DNA of 26,926 nt from Phycisphaerales bacterium UBA2421 (GTDB lineage Bacteria > Planctomycetota > Phycisphaerae > Tepidisphaerales > Tepidisphaeraceae): positions 1 to 26,926 of the forward strand of contig DDRH01000055.1 of assembly GCA_002343075.1 (NCBI GenBank), in the 5' to 3' direction. Position 1 is the first letter of the stretch, and each line of letters begins with the position of its first letter. The notes under the pieces are model-generated. The model had not been told where the DNA came from, did no database searches, and saw only the letters and a program-made list of their open reading frames with translations. Shown piece after piece: positions 6,892 through 15,393 of the stretch. A program made the position numbers and the translations under genes.

Positions 6892-7896
6892 TTGATTGAC
6901 TCGACCAGTGAAAACACCCGCTTCGCCCGCCAGGTGATCGAAGCCGAGGCCACCGCCGTCGCCGCAATGACTTCGGCGGTGGATGACACTTTCGGCCGGG
7001 CGATCGAGCTGATCGTAGATTGCCCAGCTTCGCTGCTTACCTGCGGAATCGGCAAAGCCGGGCATGTGGCACGTAAAATCTCCGCCACGTTCTCTTCAAC
7101 AGGCACGCCGTCGCACTACCTCAACCCCGCAGAAGCCGTTCACGGCGACCTTGGGGCCGTTCGTAGCGGCGATGTGGTGCTGATCTTCAGCTATTCCGGC
7201 GAAAGCGATGAGATTCTGCGCATGCTCTCGATTTTGAAGAAGCTCGATCATCCGGTAATCGCCATTACCAAATCAAAGGCGTCCGGACTTGGTAAGCACT
7301 CGGATCTTGTCATCCAGATGGGTCCGATTGAGGAAGCGTGCCCGCTTGGGCTTGCCCCATCAGCCACAACGACAGCGATGATGGCGCTCGGCGACGCACT
7401 GGCGCTCTCCGTGATGAAACGCCGCAATTTTCAGAGTGACGATTTTGCAGTGTTTCACCCGGGGGGGCAGCTTGGGAGAAAGCTGATTAAGGTTGCGGAA
7501 GCCATGACATTCAAAGTCGGCGATAACCTTCCGCTGGCGCGCGACACGAAGCGAGTGGGGGAGGTCTTGGCAGAAGTCGCCCGAATCAAGCGTCGGTGCG
7601 GTGCGGTTGTGCTGACAGACTCTGAAGGAAAAATGAGTGGTATTTTCAGCGATGGCGATCTCCGTCGGCTGGTAACAAACGACCTTGATGCACTAAAACG
7701 GCCGGTTTCCGAGGTGATGACGCGCAACCCGAAGCGCGTCCGCGGCGATCAACTGGCGAGCGAAGCCATGTCGATCATGCACCAGTATCGCTTCGATGAG
7801 CTTCCTGTGGTTGATGAGCGCGATCAACCGATCGGCGTGATCGATGTGCAGGATCTGGTGATGCTGCGAATGCTGGATGTGGATGACAAAGTGTGA
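6892..7896 (+). CDS. kdsD: Arabinose-5-phosphate isomerase
   Basis: The enzyme interconverts ribulose 5-phosphate and arabinose 5-phosphate, the first step towards Kdo for the LPS inner core. The 334-aa product has an N-terminal SIS domain (about 35-190) with GIGKAGHVA at 52-60, the EAVHGDLG segment at 81-88 and the phosphosugar loop SYSGESDE at 100-107, then two CBS repeats (about 205-330). Length and order match KdsD/KpsF/GutQ (E. coli KdsD is 328 aa). No ATG lies near the N-terminus; TTG 6892 is the best candidate but its ribosome-binding site is weak, so the start is uncertain. It is 42 bp upstream of the LptC/LptA-like gene, echoing the kdsD-kdsC-lptC-lptA order of E. coli. Confidence 0.92.
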   Translation: MIDSTSENTRFARQVIEAEATAVAAMTSAVDDTFGRAIELIVDCPASLLTCGIGKAGHVARKISATFSSTGTPSHYLNPAEAVHGDLGAVRSGDVVLIFSYSGESDEILRMLSILKKLDHPVIAITKSKASGLGKHSDLVIQMGPIEEACPLGLAPSATTTAMMALGDALALSVMKRRNFQSDDFAVFHPGGQLGRKLIKVAEAMTFKVGDNLPLARDTKRVGEVLAEVARIKRRCGAVVLTDSEGKMSGIFSDGDLRRLVTNDLDALKRPVSEVMTRNPKRVRGDQLASEAMSIMHQYRFDELPVVDERDQPIGVIDVQDLVMLRMLDVDDKV

Positions 7897-7938
7897 GTCG
7901 GTACCCGGGAAAGTTGACTCGATCCGGAAGGACTTGAA

Positions 7939-10818
7939 TTGCGATCTATCATCCTGGTCATCGCCACCATCGTCGTGCTAGGCGGAGCGTTTTTTCTCTA
8001 CGCCATGCTGCAGACCAAGCCCCCCGCCTTTGATGCGCCTGAGCGGCGCAACCCCGGCGCGCGTTTGTCAGATCTGCCCGCAACGGCTCCGGCGGATGCC
8101 GGGCGATTGGCCGACACAGTCCCCGCCCGCCGCGAGAGCAGGCCTGTGGTGAGTCCGAATCAGTCCGCGGACACGGCAGATCGCGTAATCGGTGCAGGCG
8201 AAAACGTCTGGGTGAAGACTTTTGACAAGTCTAATCGGCTCGCAAACGAATTCCGCGCGGCAAAGTACGAGCCGAAGGGCGATCTGGTTTTCGTCACCAG
8301 GCCCCAGGCGCGGTTCTATCTCGATGATGGTGCGGTGATGCTCATCGAGGCCGATCACGGTCAGGTCGTCATTCCCGCAGGGACCGGGCAGCGCGAGACG
8401 ATGCGCGAAACGCGCGCACAGGCACCCACTCGCGGCGAGTTGTACGACGTCACGCTGACGCTGTTGAAGTCGGTTGATGCAACTGACCCAGTTTTACGCT
8501 GTTCGATGAACAATATCGTCTTTGATAATGAGACTTTCCGGATTGCCACCGAAGCCTACACAGACGCCACCGGTGCGACGGTGCCCGCGGAGCGCGTGCC
8601 GGTTACGATCCGGGGCAAGGACTATGATTTTGACGGCTATGGGCTGGTCATTCGATGGAATGAAATCGACCAACGACTGGAATTGCTCGAAATCGCGCGG
8701 GGTGACAGGCTCGTCGTGAAGAATCCCGGAGCGATGAAACTTGATAAGGTCACCGAAGGTGCCCGCGGCGAACCGGTGGTTGGAGCTTCGGCGGTTCCGA
8801 TCGAAGTGAAGTGGGCCGGACCGTTGCGCGTGGTGCCCGGGAAGAGTGTACGTTCGCTGGAACGCCAGAACTACCGCGCCATGTTGACTGAGCAGGTGCG
8901 CGTCACGCAGGCCGATGAACCGCTGGCAACCGCGGATGTGCTTGAGGTGGCTTTCAGCATCGAAGCCGAAGACAAGCCTGCTGCCGGGCGCGAACGGACC
9001 GTCGTTGTTTCGCTCAGCGGTGCGCCGGCGATTGTGATGTCGCAGGGTATTCAGGCGCGCGCTGCGGTGGTGAGCTTTGATACGGCCAGCGGGAGTGCAA
9101 CATTGCGAAGCTCGCCCGAGTTCCCGCAGATCGGCCTGCAAACCGCCGACGGAAGGACGATGCTCGCCCGCGAGGTGCAGTACGATCCCGAAAAGGGCAC
9201 AGCAACGCTGCTCGGCCCGGCGAAGTTTGAGATTGCGCTTCCCACCGATGGAACCGAGTCACCAACGCCGCGGATGTTGATCGCCGATGCATCGAAGGTG
9301 TGCGTGATTGTCATGGACACCACCCAGCGCGAGCCAGCAATCAAGAGCGTCTCCCTCGCCGGCGATGTCGCGATTGATCACCCCGAGCTAAAGCTCAACA
9401 GTCAGAGCCTCGACATTACTTTCGGTCCAAACAACGCCCGCGGCGAGCCGGCGCTGGAATATCTTTCGGCGGAAGGTGCTGTTCGGGCAAGCATCGTCGG
9501 GGCCGACGGCAAATCACAACGAATCGCCTGCGAATCCCTCCGTCTCAAGGCGCGGCAGGGCGAGCAGCTTGCGGCCGAATCATTGTTGGCGCGCGGCAAT
9601 GTGCGAATCGAAACCACGCAGCAGACCGTCGAAGCTGGCACCCTCGAAGTTGCATTCGCTGCGAATGACGCTTCGGCGGGTGACCATAAGGGAAGGTCGA
9701 TGCTGGCAATTGGGGATGGCCGCGTTGTCGCCATGACAGCAGAAGAGAACGTGAGCTTCGTCAGCGCCGACGGCGGCGGGGTTTGGGCCGACCGCATCAC
9801 ACTCGGCAAAGATGCCACTGGCCGGGACTCGCTGCGCGTGACAGGCAAACCGGCAAGGCTTGGCAACCCGCGCGGGCTGCTCATGGCGAGCATCATCGAG
9901 TTCGACCCTGAAACCGGCAACGCACGGGCAACCGGTGGCGGGCAATTCACCGCGGCGATGGCCGCGGGCGAGGGCCAGTCGGCGCGCCCCGCCACCGTCT
10001 CGTGGACAGGCGAACTGCTGTTCGATGCATCGCGCGGTTCGGCGGAGGTAAACGACGGGGTGACGATCAACTCCGATCAACCCGATGGCACGCAGGTTTC
10101 CGGTGCCGCCGACGCACTTCAGCTTTCTTTTGATTCAGCAGGGGATTCGCAAATAGGCACCACACCCCTCGCCGGACAGCGCATTCGCGATGTGAATCTG
10201 CTCGGCAATGTTCACTTCACTGCCCAGAAGCGCGGCAGCGATGATACCGTGCAGCAAAGCATGAATCTGTTCAGCGCGAAGCTGGTTTATGAACCTGTTT
10301 CGGGAGAGGTGATCGTGCCGGTGGGTGGCCGAATGCTGGTGGAAGACCGCCGGCCTGAAGAAAAGCGAGATGACACATCCATGCCCGCGCCGCGCGGCGC
10401 GACCGCGTTTCAGTGGTCGGAAAAACTGTCATACTCGCCGGGCGATAATCGGGCGGGAATGAATGGCGATGTGGTTGTGGTGTTTCAGCCAGCCGACGGT
10501 ACGCCGCCGATGCGTCTCAATGCCGACGCGGTGAGCGCTGACTTGCTTGGATCGGCCGGCGTGGGCGTGGATTCACAGCTAAAGAGAGTGAGCGCGCGGG
10601 GGAATGTCCGTTTTCTGTCTTCCCAACTCGAGTTTTCGGCCGCCGAGACGGAGTTTCGCCCGCTGGAGAATGTCGTGGTCGCCCGTGGCGACGATTCATC
10701 GCCAGCCGTGTTGCTTGATGATCAGGGCTTGAGCAAGGGCAGTTTCACTGAGCTTTGGCTGAACACGAAGACTCAGGAATCGCACCTGCGGGATTTTCGT
10801 GCGTCTGTCCGGCGGTGA
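7939..10818 (+). CDS. Giant LptC/LptA-like LPS-export protein
   Basis: The 959-aa protein has one N-terminal membrane anchor (residues about 3-25, IILVIATIVVLGGAFFLYAM) followed by an entirely periplasmic body. Residues about 85-270 resemble LptC. The rest is a series of OstA/LptA-like beta segments with recurrent phrases such as SLAGDVAIDHP, LLARGNVRIETT, LLGNVHFTAQ and VSARGNVRFLS. E. coli LptC is about 190 aa and LptA about 185, so this would be a fused, extended bridge carrying LPS from the inner to the outer membrane. The TTG start at 7939 is supported by GGAAGGA six bases upstream. It lies just after kdsD, consistent with LPS biogenesis. No lptB or lptD is in the window. The function is inferred from context and repeats. 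Confidence 0.75.
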   Translation: MRSIILVIATIVVLGGAFFLYAMLQTKPPAFDAPERRNPGARLSDLPATAPADAGRLADTVPARRESRPVVSPNQSADTADRVIGAGENVWVKTFDKSNRLANEFRAAKYEPKGDLVFVTRPQARFYLDDGAVMLIEADHGQVVIPAGTGQRETMRETRAQAPTRGELYDVTLTLLKSVDATDPVLRCSMNNIVFDNETFRIATEAYTDATGATVPAERVPVTIRGKDYDFDGYGLVIRWNEIDQRLELLEIARGDRLVVKNPGAMKLDKVTEGARGEPVVGASAVPIEVKWAGPLRVVPGKSVRSLERQNYRAMLTEQVRVTQADEPLATADVLEVAFSIEAEDKPAAGRERTVVVSLSGAPAIVMSQGIQARAAVVSFDTASGSATLRSSPEFPQIGLQTADGRTMLAREVQYDPEKGTATLLGPAKFEIALPTDGTESPTPRMLIADASKVCVIVMDTTQREPAIKSVSLAGDVAIDHPELKLNSQSLDITFGPNNARGEPALEYLSAEGAVRASIVGADGKSQRIACESLRLKARQGEQLAAESLLARGNVRIETTQQTVEAGTLEVAFAANDASAGDHKGRSMLAIGDGRVVAMTAEENVSFVSADGGGVWADRITLGKDATGRDSLRVTGKPARLGNPRGLLMASIIEFDPETGNARATGGGQFTAAMAAGEGQSARPATVSWTGELLFDASRGSAEVNDGVTINSDQPDGTQVSGAADALQLSFDSAGDSQIGTTPLAGQRIRDVNLLGNVHFTAQKRGSDDTVQQSMNLFSAKLVYEPVSGEVIVPVGGRMLVEDRRPEEKRDDTSMPAPRGATAFQWSEKLSYSPGDNRAGMNGDVVVVFQPADGTPPMRLNADAVSADLLGSAGVGVDSQLKRVSARGNVRFLSSQLEFSAAETEFRPLENVVVARGDDSSPAVLLDDQGLSKGSFTELWLNTKTQESHLRDFRASVRR

Positions 10819-10868
10819 TGTGTCGCTGCGGATTCGTCATTCGGCGCAGTCTTGCCTAACATCATACC

Positions 10869-11207
10869 ATGCAGTTTGATCATGTTGCCGTTCCATCGAG
10901 CGATATCGCAGCGAGCGTTGAGTGGTATCGCTCGCAGTTCGCGGCGGAGGTGCTGTTTCAGGATACCACCTGGGCATTCATGAATGTCGGCGGGGTGAAG
11001 GTGGCGCTGGTCACCCCTTCGCAGCATCCACCACATCTCGCGGTGCGCGTGGATGAGGCCCAGTTGACCGCCGCCGCCGCGAAGACCGGGGCGAAGATCG
11101 ATAGCCACCGCGATGGCACCCGGGGGATTTATCTGAATGACCCGTTCGGCAACGCCGTCGAACTCATCTGTTACCCGGCCGGCCAGACTGTTTACGAGAA
11201 GAAGTGA
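10869..11207 (+). CDS. Glyoxalase/VOC-fold protein
   Basis: The 112-aa protein is a single vicinal-oxygen-chelate module pair of the glyoxalase/bleomycin-resistance/dioxygenase superfamily. It begins with MQFDHVAVPSSDI and ends in NDPFGNAVELICYP, the classic first and last strands. Candidate metal ligands are H5, H56 (PPHLAVRV) and E98 (NAVELICY). The substrate cannot be read from sequence. It is 50 bp downstream of the LptC/LptA-like gene and its TGA is separated by one base from the next start, so it is probably cotranscribed with the thioredoxin-like gene. Confidence 0.85.
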   Translation: MQFDHVAVPSSDIAASVEWYRSQFAAEVLFQDTTWAFMNVGGVKVALVTPSQHPPHLAVRVDEAQLTAAAAKTGAKIDSHRDGTRGIYLNDPFGNAVELICYPAGQTVYEKK

Positions 11208-11208
11208 A

Positions 11209-11781
11209 TTGATCACAAGCGAGATATTCAGGCAGAAGTTTGAAGCAGGCATGTCACTCGCGGAGCATGTGAGTACAGCCAAGCCTGCTCAGGTCGATCG
11301 CTGGCGAGCGATGATTGCCAAGGCATGCATTAGCGCGCCGCAGCGGGCACTGGTCGAGTCATTTACTCGCAAGATGAACCTGCTGATTGTCAGCGGCAAC
11401 TGGTGTGGCGACTGCATCGAACAATTGCCGCTGATTCAGGCCATTGTCGATGCCAACCCATCGCGGCTTGCACTGCGAATCGTTGATCGCGATGCACATG
11501 CCGACTTTTCGGCACGTTTTACAATCAACGGCGGGGCGAGGGTGCCCGTTGTGCTGTTTCTTGGCGAAGATTTCGAGTGGTGCGCGACGGCCGGCGATCG
11601 GACTTTATCCCGTTATCGAAGGATCGCGGAAAAACAGATTGGCGCATCGTGTTCTCTGGGCGCGATTGTTCCTCCCGACGACGAGCTTGCCGCAGCGACT
11701 GCCGACTGGCTGAATGAGATCGAGCGCGTTCAACTCATGCTGCGCCTCAGCCCACGACTGCGGCAGAAATATGGCGATTGA
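11209..11781 (+). CDS. Thioredoxin-like protein
   Basis: The 190-aa protein has a thioredoxin fold with active site WCGDC (residues 65-69), preceded by the strand MNLLIVSGN and followed by a cis-proline loop RVPVVLFLGE (P113). The WCGDC motif is found in a subgroup of bacterial thioredoxin-like proteins, probably cytoplasmic because no signal peptide is seen. The partner is unknown. TTG 11209 is selected as the start: it is in frame, one base after the VOC gene's stop, with AGAAG just upstream, suggesting translational coupling. The C-terminus is helical and acidic. Confidence 0.85.
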   Translation: MITSEIFRQKFEAGMSLAEHVSTAKPAQVDRWRAMIAKACISAPQRALVESFTRKMNLLIVSGNWCGDCIEQLPLIQAIVDANPSRLALRIVDRDAHADFSARFTINGGARVPVVLFLGEDFEWCATAGDRTLSRYRRIAEKQIGASCSLGAIVPPDDELAAATADWLNEIERVQLMLRLSPRLRQKYGD

Positions 11782-11805
11782 TCTCGTGCCGCGCCAGAGG
11801 GCGGA

Positions 11806-13560
11806 CTAGCGGCCATACATGCCGAATGTCTTCACAAACGGCGTGCTTTCTTCCTCGATCAACACGTTGTTGTAACGAAGCAATGTGCCCTTGGAGAGTT
11901 CGAGGCGGCTGATGGCGATGTTGTAATTGCTGATGGCGGCGGCTTCCTGGCGCTCGGTCTGTGCCAGCACCTCTTGCCGGTCGAGAATTAACTGCACGAA
12001 GTTGGGAGTCAGTGCCTCGCCTTGCTGCTGACGCATCTCCACGGCGGCCAGGGCGTCTGCTGCGGCGAAACGGGCCTGGCGACTGGCACCGATCTGGTTC
12101 CACGTCGAGTTCACCTGCCGCCACGCAGTGCGGACATCGAGCATGATCTGTTCGATCGTGCTGCGATATTGCTCAATCGCCTGCATCCGCTGGAGCATGG
12201 CCCGTTGATAAATGGCTCGCGCGGCGCGATTACCGATGGGAATCTCAAACTGCAGCGCCACCTGAAATCCGATGTTGGCCTGGTCATCAAACTCGCCGCT
12301 GACCTTGGAAAACTGGTCGCCGGCGGCATTGATCCACTGGGTGTCCGATCCGGCGAGTGTGCCTTGCAGGTTCAGGTTTAACTGCGGGAGAAGATTGTTC
12401 TTCGCCACCTTTGCGGCGATGTCGGCATTGTTCACGCGAAACTGCTGCTGTCCCAGTTCGAGCCTGTTTTCCAGTGCCTGCGACGCAACTTCGTCAAACT
12501 CAAACGTCACCGGCGCGTCGATCGGCGGCACCGCGGGCAGCACCGCGGTTGGGCTGCTGGTTGCGATGGATGGATCCTGCATGAGCCGCTTGAGCTGGTC
12601 GCTGAGATCTCGCACGCGCGTGCGCGAGGCGATCAGCTCGGTTCGTCGCGACTCGATGGACGAATTAGCCTGCGAAATCTGGGCACGGGTCACGTCGTCC
12701 CCACCACGGCGGATGATGATGTCGGCGGTATCGATTGAGCGCTGAAGCAGCCGCTCGGTGATGCGCACTTCGCGCTCGGCCTGCACCAGTTCCCAGTAGC
12801 GCTGCTCAGTCTCGGCAATCGATTCTTCCAACTGGCGACGAAAGTCGAGCAGCGAAATCTTCTGGTTATTGCGATTGATGCTTATTCGAGCGCGATTGAT
12901 CTCATTGCCAAAATCGCGGAGCAGCGGCTGCTGAATCTGCACCGTAAGCTCATTCACATAGCGGGGGTTTCCGTTACTGGCGAATCCTGTATTGCTTTCA
13001 TCGACGAGCGTGGTGCGATAGCGCACCTCCGCCTGGCCGCCGCTCTGCAGGTTTTGCCGCAGCCCGCCGTCGAGTGCGTAGGTGGTTGCACCTGCGCCGG
13101 CGGTATTGAAGACCTCCGTCGAAGCCCGGCGGTCTAGGGTAAAATTACTGAAGAAGGTCGGATCAAATCGCGCCTCGGCTTCGATGACCCGGGTCTGGTC
13201 GATTGCAGGGGTGTAACCGGCCACGCGCACATCGCCGTTGTTAGCCACCACGCGCTGGATGATCTCCTGAAGGCCCAGCCGCACTGTCGGCTCGGCGCCG
13301 AGGGGTGTTCCCGTATTGTCGTCAATGCCGGGTTTGGTGGTGGGCCGGCCGTTGACCTCCTTAAACGGGCTTTCGAGCGTCGTCGGCAGGGGCCGCTTGG
13401 CGGGCGCAGGGGTGGCCGACGCGCCGGCGCGGTTGGTCTCCTGCAGCCCGCGGGGGTTAAATGGCGCAGGTTCGGTCAACTTGCAACCAGAGAGAATGAG
13501 GGAGGCAGCAGCAACAGTGGCCGTTGCGGCGGCGGATGCGAGCTTGGAAGAGTGCTTCAT
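11806..13560 (-). CDS. TolC-family outer-membrane efflux lipoprotein
   Basis: The 584-aa protein carries a lipoprotein signal peptide with lipobox LILSGC (acylated Cys26), then a Pro/Thr-rich linker and two outer-membrane-efflux-protein repeats (about 85-310 and 345-570). Long helices are visible, e.g. LEESIAETEQRYWELVQAER and VASQALENRLELGQQQF. TolC proteins form trimeric outer-membrane channels for type I secretion or drug efflux. No membrane-fusion protein or inner-membrane pump is nearby, so the partner is encoded elsewhere. ATG 13560 is preferred because AAAAGG lies upstream and the signal peptide starts there; a TTG nine codons earlier is possible. It converges on the thioredoxin-like gene with a 24-bp gap. 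Confidence 0.9.
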   Translation of the reverse strand: MKHSSKLASAAATATVAAASLILSGCKLTEPAPFNPRGLQETNRAGASATPAPAKRPLPTTLESPFKEVNGRPTTKPGIDDNTGTPLGAEPTVRLGLQEIIQRVVANNGDVRVAGYTPAIDQTRVIEAEARFDPTFFSNFTLDRRASTEVFNTAGAGATTYALDGGLRQNLQSGGQAEVRYRTTLVDESNTGFASNGNPRYVNELTVQIQQPLLRDFGNEINRARISINRNNQKISLLDFRRQLEESIAETEQRYWELVQAEREVRITERLLQRSIDTADIIIRRGGDDVTRAQISQANSSIESRRTELIASRTRVRDLSDQLKRLMQDPSIATSSPTAVLPAVPPIDAPVTFEFDEVASQALENRLELGQQQFRVNNADIAAKVAKNNLLPQLNLNLQGTLAGSDTQWINAAGDQFSKVSGEFDDQANIGFQVALQFEIPIGNRAARAIYQRAMLQRMQAIEQYRSTIEQIMLDVRTAWRQVNSTWNQIGASRQARFAAADALAAVEMRQQQGEALTPNFVQLILDRQEVLAQTERQEAAAISNYNIAISRLELSKGTLLRYNNVLIEEESTPFVKTFGMYGR

Positions 13561-13607
13561 TACGTTGGCGGCCTTTTCTTGTTTCAACTTTCTACACTGC
13601 AGTCGAG

Positions 13608-13635
13608 ATTATAGAAATCGGTCAGTAACTGTCCA
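13608..13635 (-). promoter_or_regulatory. Sigma-70-type promoter of the TolC-family gene
   Basis: On the minus strand TGGACA (plus 13630-13635, five of six to consensus), a 16-bp spacer and a perfect TATAAT (plus 13608-13613) lie about 48 bases upstream of the start codon. Confidence 0.6.
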
Positions 13636-13834
13636 AAACGACAGCCCACCGCGTTTTGGTCCCGAGACCTTTGCAACACTTCAACGTGCTTACCTGTCGC
13701 CGCAAGTATCCTGCTCATTTCAATACGCCCACGCCGCAATCTACCGGACGTGGCCCGACACGGGAGTCTTGTGGGCGCGGCGGGATCAGCAAACTATCGA
13801 AAATTACTCGCATCAAGGGTATAAACAGGTCCTT

Positions 13835-14245
13835 ATGCCGCCATCGGGGCCTCAACCTCCGGCTCAGTCATTGGAAGAGTTCGTCCAGCAGGCCGGAACC
13901 TTCCCGATCGAAGCTTTTATTTTTCTCAACGAAGGGCTGGCGTACACCGCGCACGCGGTCCACGGCAAGCGTCAGCACGCCGAGCAGGATCGACACGTAA
14001 GCGGCCAGCAACTTTGCGAAGGATTGCGCGATTTCGCGTTCCAGAAGTATGGCATGCTTGCCGGTACCGTGCTTCAGCATTGGGGTATCACCTCGACGCG
14101 CGATTTTGGCGCGATGGTCTATAGCCTGATCGCCGCGGGGATGATGGGCAAATCCGAGAGCGATTCGCAGGAAGATTTTTGCGAGGTTTACGATTTTCGA
14201 TGCACCTTTGACGCGAAGAACTATCGCATTCCCAAGCTGAAATGA
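13835..14245 (+). CDS. Minf_1886-like (TIGR04138) conserved protein
   Basis: The 136-aa protein resembles the uncharacterised Minf_1886 family found mainly in planctomycetes and verrucomicrobia. Visible landmarks are EAFIFLNEGLAYTAHAVHG, then HVSGQQLCEGLRDFAFQKYG, WGITSTRDFGAMVYSLIAAG and an acidic SQEDFCEVYDF near the C-terminus. No signal peptide or catalytic motif can be named. ATG 13835 is chosen because homology starts near LEEFVQQAG; the frame is open far upstream but that part overlaps the divergent promoter and reads as noise. Its stop overlaps the start of the next small gene (ATGA), so the two are translationally coupled. Confidence 0.8.
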   Translation: MPPSGPQPPAQSLEEFVQQAGTFPIEAFIFLNEGLAYTAHAVHGKRQHAEQDRHVSGQQLCEGLRDFAFQKYGMLAGTVLQHWGITSTRDFGAMVYSLIAAGMMGKSESDSQEDFCEVYDFRCTFDAKNYRIPKLK

Positions 14246-14376
14246 GCGCAAAGCCGCAACGCCCGTTCGAGACCGAGCCACCGCTTTCCCCGCGGCGCGC
14301 GCTGTTTGGCTGGCTGCTGGCCGGTTTCTTCGTGTGGCTGGCGGTGGTGTGGGGGATGTGGTTGCTCACCCGCTGA
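14242..14376 (+). CDS. 44-aa single-span membrane peptide
   Basis: An ATGA overlap with the preceding gene begins a 44-codon frame. Its product has a polar, proline-rich N-terminal half (MSAKPQRPFETEPPLSPRR) and one strongly hydrophobic C-terminal segment (ALFGWLLAGFFVWLAVVWGM) ending in LLTR. It looks like a small bitopic membrane protein with the N-terminus in the cytoplasm by the positive-inside rule. Function is unknown. The coupling suggests it works with, or anchors, the Minf_1886-like protein. Confidence 0.65.
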   Translation: MSAKPQRPFETEPPLSPRRALFGWLLAGFFVWLAVVWGMWLLTR

Positions 14377-14438
14377 CGCAAGGATGAGCTCCGGCGTTCG
14401 TTGCTCAGGGCTGTTAAGACCCCGATGAGATTGGCCAC

Positions 14439-15389
14439 ATGGCGATAACCGAGTCTTCCCGTCCCCGGCAGCGCTTGTGGGCCACGCAAGCTCGATTCTC
14501 GCCGTACCTGTTCGTCGCTCCGTTTGTCCTCCTCTTTGCCTGCTTTATGGTCTATCCGCTGCTGCGCAGCCTGTTTCTCAGCGTACACAAGAGCGCCGGA
14601 CCGGATGAACTTGAGTATATCGGTGCGGGCAACTTTGCTTTCCTCATCCGCGATCGCATGTTCTGGTGGGCGGTGCTGAACACGCTCACGTTCGCGTTTC
14701 TTTTCCTCGCAATTCAGATTCCCTGTTCGCTGCTGTTGGCGGTCATCCTGAATAATCCTCGCGTCAGGTTTAAGAACGCCTTTCGATTCGCATTCTTCTC
14801 AACGCATCTGGTCGGCTCGGTTTTTGTAGCGGTGATGTTTAACATTCTGCTCGGCGGGCGGACGGGGGTGGTGAACCAGGCCCTCGCCCGCATCCGCGGG
14901 TGGGTGGTGGGCACTCCGCTGGAGTTCTTGGCGCCCGGGGCTGAACCGATCGGCTTCCTAACCGACCCCAACTGGACCATGCCGGCGATACTCGTGGCCG
15001 CACTTTACCTGAGCGTCGGCTACGGAATGGTTTACTTCCTTGCGGCATTGCAAGCGGTTGATCGCGAGCTATACGAAGCCGCGGACGTGGATGGGGCCAG
15101 CCGAATTCAGAAGTTTTGGCATGTGACCATTCCGGGAATCAAACCGGTCCTGGTCTTCCTGACGCTGATCGGAATGATTGGCTCGCTGCAACTGTTTGAA
15201 TTGCCATATGTGCTGTTCGGGGGTTCGGGGCCGAATAGTCGGGCACTGACAATCGTAATGTATCTCTTTGGCAACGGATTTGAGCAGGGCAACCTGGGCT
15301 ATGCCTCGGCGGTGGGGTGGGCACTGGTGGTGCTGGTGGCGGCGTTGTCGATCATCCAGCTTCGACTGAGAAGGGTGACCGCCGGGTAG
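14439..15389 (+). CDS. Sugar ABC transporter permease, MalF/UgpA type
   Basis: The 316-aa inner-membrane protein has six predicted membrane segments (about 22-46, 80-105, 117-140, 182-205, 237-260, 280-308). Between segments four and five is the EAA loop, ELYEAADVDGASRIQKFWHV (about 210-229), which contacts the ATPase. This is the pattern of carbohydrate uptake permeases of the CUT1 group. It pairs with the following gene, four bases downstream, to form the heterodimeric channel. The substrate cannot be deduced. No periplasmic binding protein or ATPase gene is adjacent. Confidence 0.92.
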   Translation: MAITESSRPRQRLWATQARFSPYLFVAPFVLLFACFMVYPLLRSLFLSVHKSAGPDELEYIGAGNFAFLIRDRMFWWAVLNTLTFAFLFLAIQIPCSLLLAVILNNPRVRFKNAFRFAFFSTHLVGSVFVAVMFNILLGGRTGVVNQALARIRGWVVGTPLEFLAPGAEPIGFLTDPNWTMPAILVAALYLSVGYGMVYFLAALQAVDRELYEAADVDGASRIQKFWHVTIPGIKPVLVFLTLIGMIGSLQLFELPYVLFGGSGPNSRALTIVMYLFGNGFEQGNLGYASAVGWALVVLVAALSIIQLRLRRVTAG

Positions 15390-15393
15390 GGTG

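Noticed and set aside
13316..13834. Upstream extension of the Minf_1886-like gene
   Set aside because: The extension is antisense to the TolC-family gene and its promoter; family similarity begins after 13835.
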